In this document: positions 7,253 through 9,299 of the stretch, piece after piece
Layout of the letters: the number at the start of each line of letters is the position of its first letter
Position numbering within the stretch: the first letter of the stretch is position 1
From: Planctomycetota bacterium
GTDB taxonomy: Bacteria > Planctomycetota > Planctomycetia > Planctomycetales > Planctomycetaceae
Reading direction: 5' to 3'
Length of the DNA stretch: 9,299 bases
NCBI GenBank assembly: GCA_023429275.1
Contig: JAEYWB010000067.1
Span: 1-9,299, forward strand
Made by a program: the position numbers and the translations under genes
Notes under the pieces: model-generated
Told to the model about the DNA's origin: nothing
Seen by the model: the letters and a program-made list of their open reading frames with translations, nothing else
Database searches by the model: none

Positions 7253-7643
7253 CACAGCCTTTTCGAGACGCGCCCTCCAGGTCAGTTGCCCGATCCCGAA
7301 ACGCGAGAGGGAAAACCGGCCAGTGTAGTAACGCCCGCACGGCAGGAAAAGGTTTCGGTCCCGCCTGCACATAACGAAAGTTTCATCGCCCTGCGGCGGA
7401 GAGCTTTCAATTCGCAAGGTCTTGAGTTGTGAGGCCTTCCGGCGCCGGCGTCAACACTTGCATTCCGGGACTCGACGCCTACAGTTTCCGAAATTTCGCG
7501 CGCTGCGAATCCCCACGCGGACTCCCCCTCCGCACGCCCCGGGACGACAGTCTGCGCGGAGCCTGAACGTCCGCCGGAACTCCGGATGACACCGTGTCTT
7601 CCGGCAACCGCGCGCCCTCCAGCCTCCCACGAAAACTCGCAAA
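7253..7643. other. Divergent intergenic region between yhaM and carB
   Basis: This 391-bp stretch separates the divergent starts of the yhaM-type gene and carB and must hold both promoters. It contains a weak plus-strand promoter candidate (7458-7485) and a 10-bp palindrome, CGAAATTTCG (7489-7498), just after it. I see no tRNA, no recognisable riboswitch, no PyrR- or ArgR-type site I can defend, and no convincing small gene. The half nearer yhaM could encode an N-terminal extension of that protein from a TTG at 7417, but this looks unlikely. Confidence 0.6.
7458..7485 (+). promoter_or_regulatory. Candidate promoter for carB
   Basis: TTGCAT (7458-7463), 16-base spacer, TACAGT (7480-7485), about 160 bases before the carB start. 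Both hexamers are weak matches. If used, the leader would be about 150 nt, long enough for regulation in the mRNA. Confidence 0.25.

Positions 7644-9299
<1,656 letters not shown>

Noticed and set aside
7253..7417. N-terminal extension of the YhaM-type protein from TTG at 7417
   Set aside because: The extra 55 residues do not resemble the family, start at a rare codon, and precede a well-placed ATG with an AAAAGG site that matches the family N-terminus.
6266..7432. A 388-codon plus-strand open frame
   Set aside because: Antisense to the OB/HD exoribonuclease gene, which has a full HD metal set. The product is an Arg/Asp/Val-rich shadow.

Overview
The window is about 60-65% GC with densely packed genes on both strands. 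It looks like a planctomycete chromosome segment. I infer this from the gene set, the mostly weak Shine-Dalgarno sites, a secreted PDZ-less trypsin-like protease next to a divergent cytochrome c'-like protein, and intergenic repeat types I associate with that phylum. No search was run, so the taxon is an inference.

Layout. Left end, plus strand: a protein open at the window edge (1-1029), Pro/Ala-rich and then helical, ending in an MxxCHxxYR motif. It is followed by a secreted HtrA-type serine protease (1096-2058). An imperfect inverted repeat (2096-2217) separates these from a minus-strand series: a tandem-GNAT acetyltransferase (2256-3215), panD (3392-3754), an icd-type isocitrate dehydrogenase (3903-5081), argF (5238-6158) and a YhaM-type OB/HD exoribonuclease (6281-7252). 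The gaps in this series (106-176 bp) hold hairpins or heptamer repeats, which argues against one tight operon. After a 391-bp divergent intergenic region, carB starts on the plus strand at a GTG (7644) and runs off the right edge after 552 codons.

Function. Most of the window is core metabolism. CarB makes carbamoyl phosphate and ArgF condenses it with ornithine. PanD makes beta-alanine for pantothenate and CoA. Icd carries out an oxidative TCA step, and its visible cofactor residues suggest NADP. The protease and the left-edge protein are probably envelope-associated.

I see no phage, IS, CRISPR, rRNA or tRNA features and no convincing new multi-gene system. The items most worth a second look are the single-Cys haem-like motif at the left, the heptamer-repeat element between panD and icd, and the inverted repeat between the protease and the acetyltransferase.
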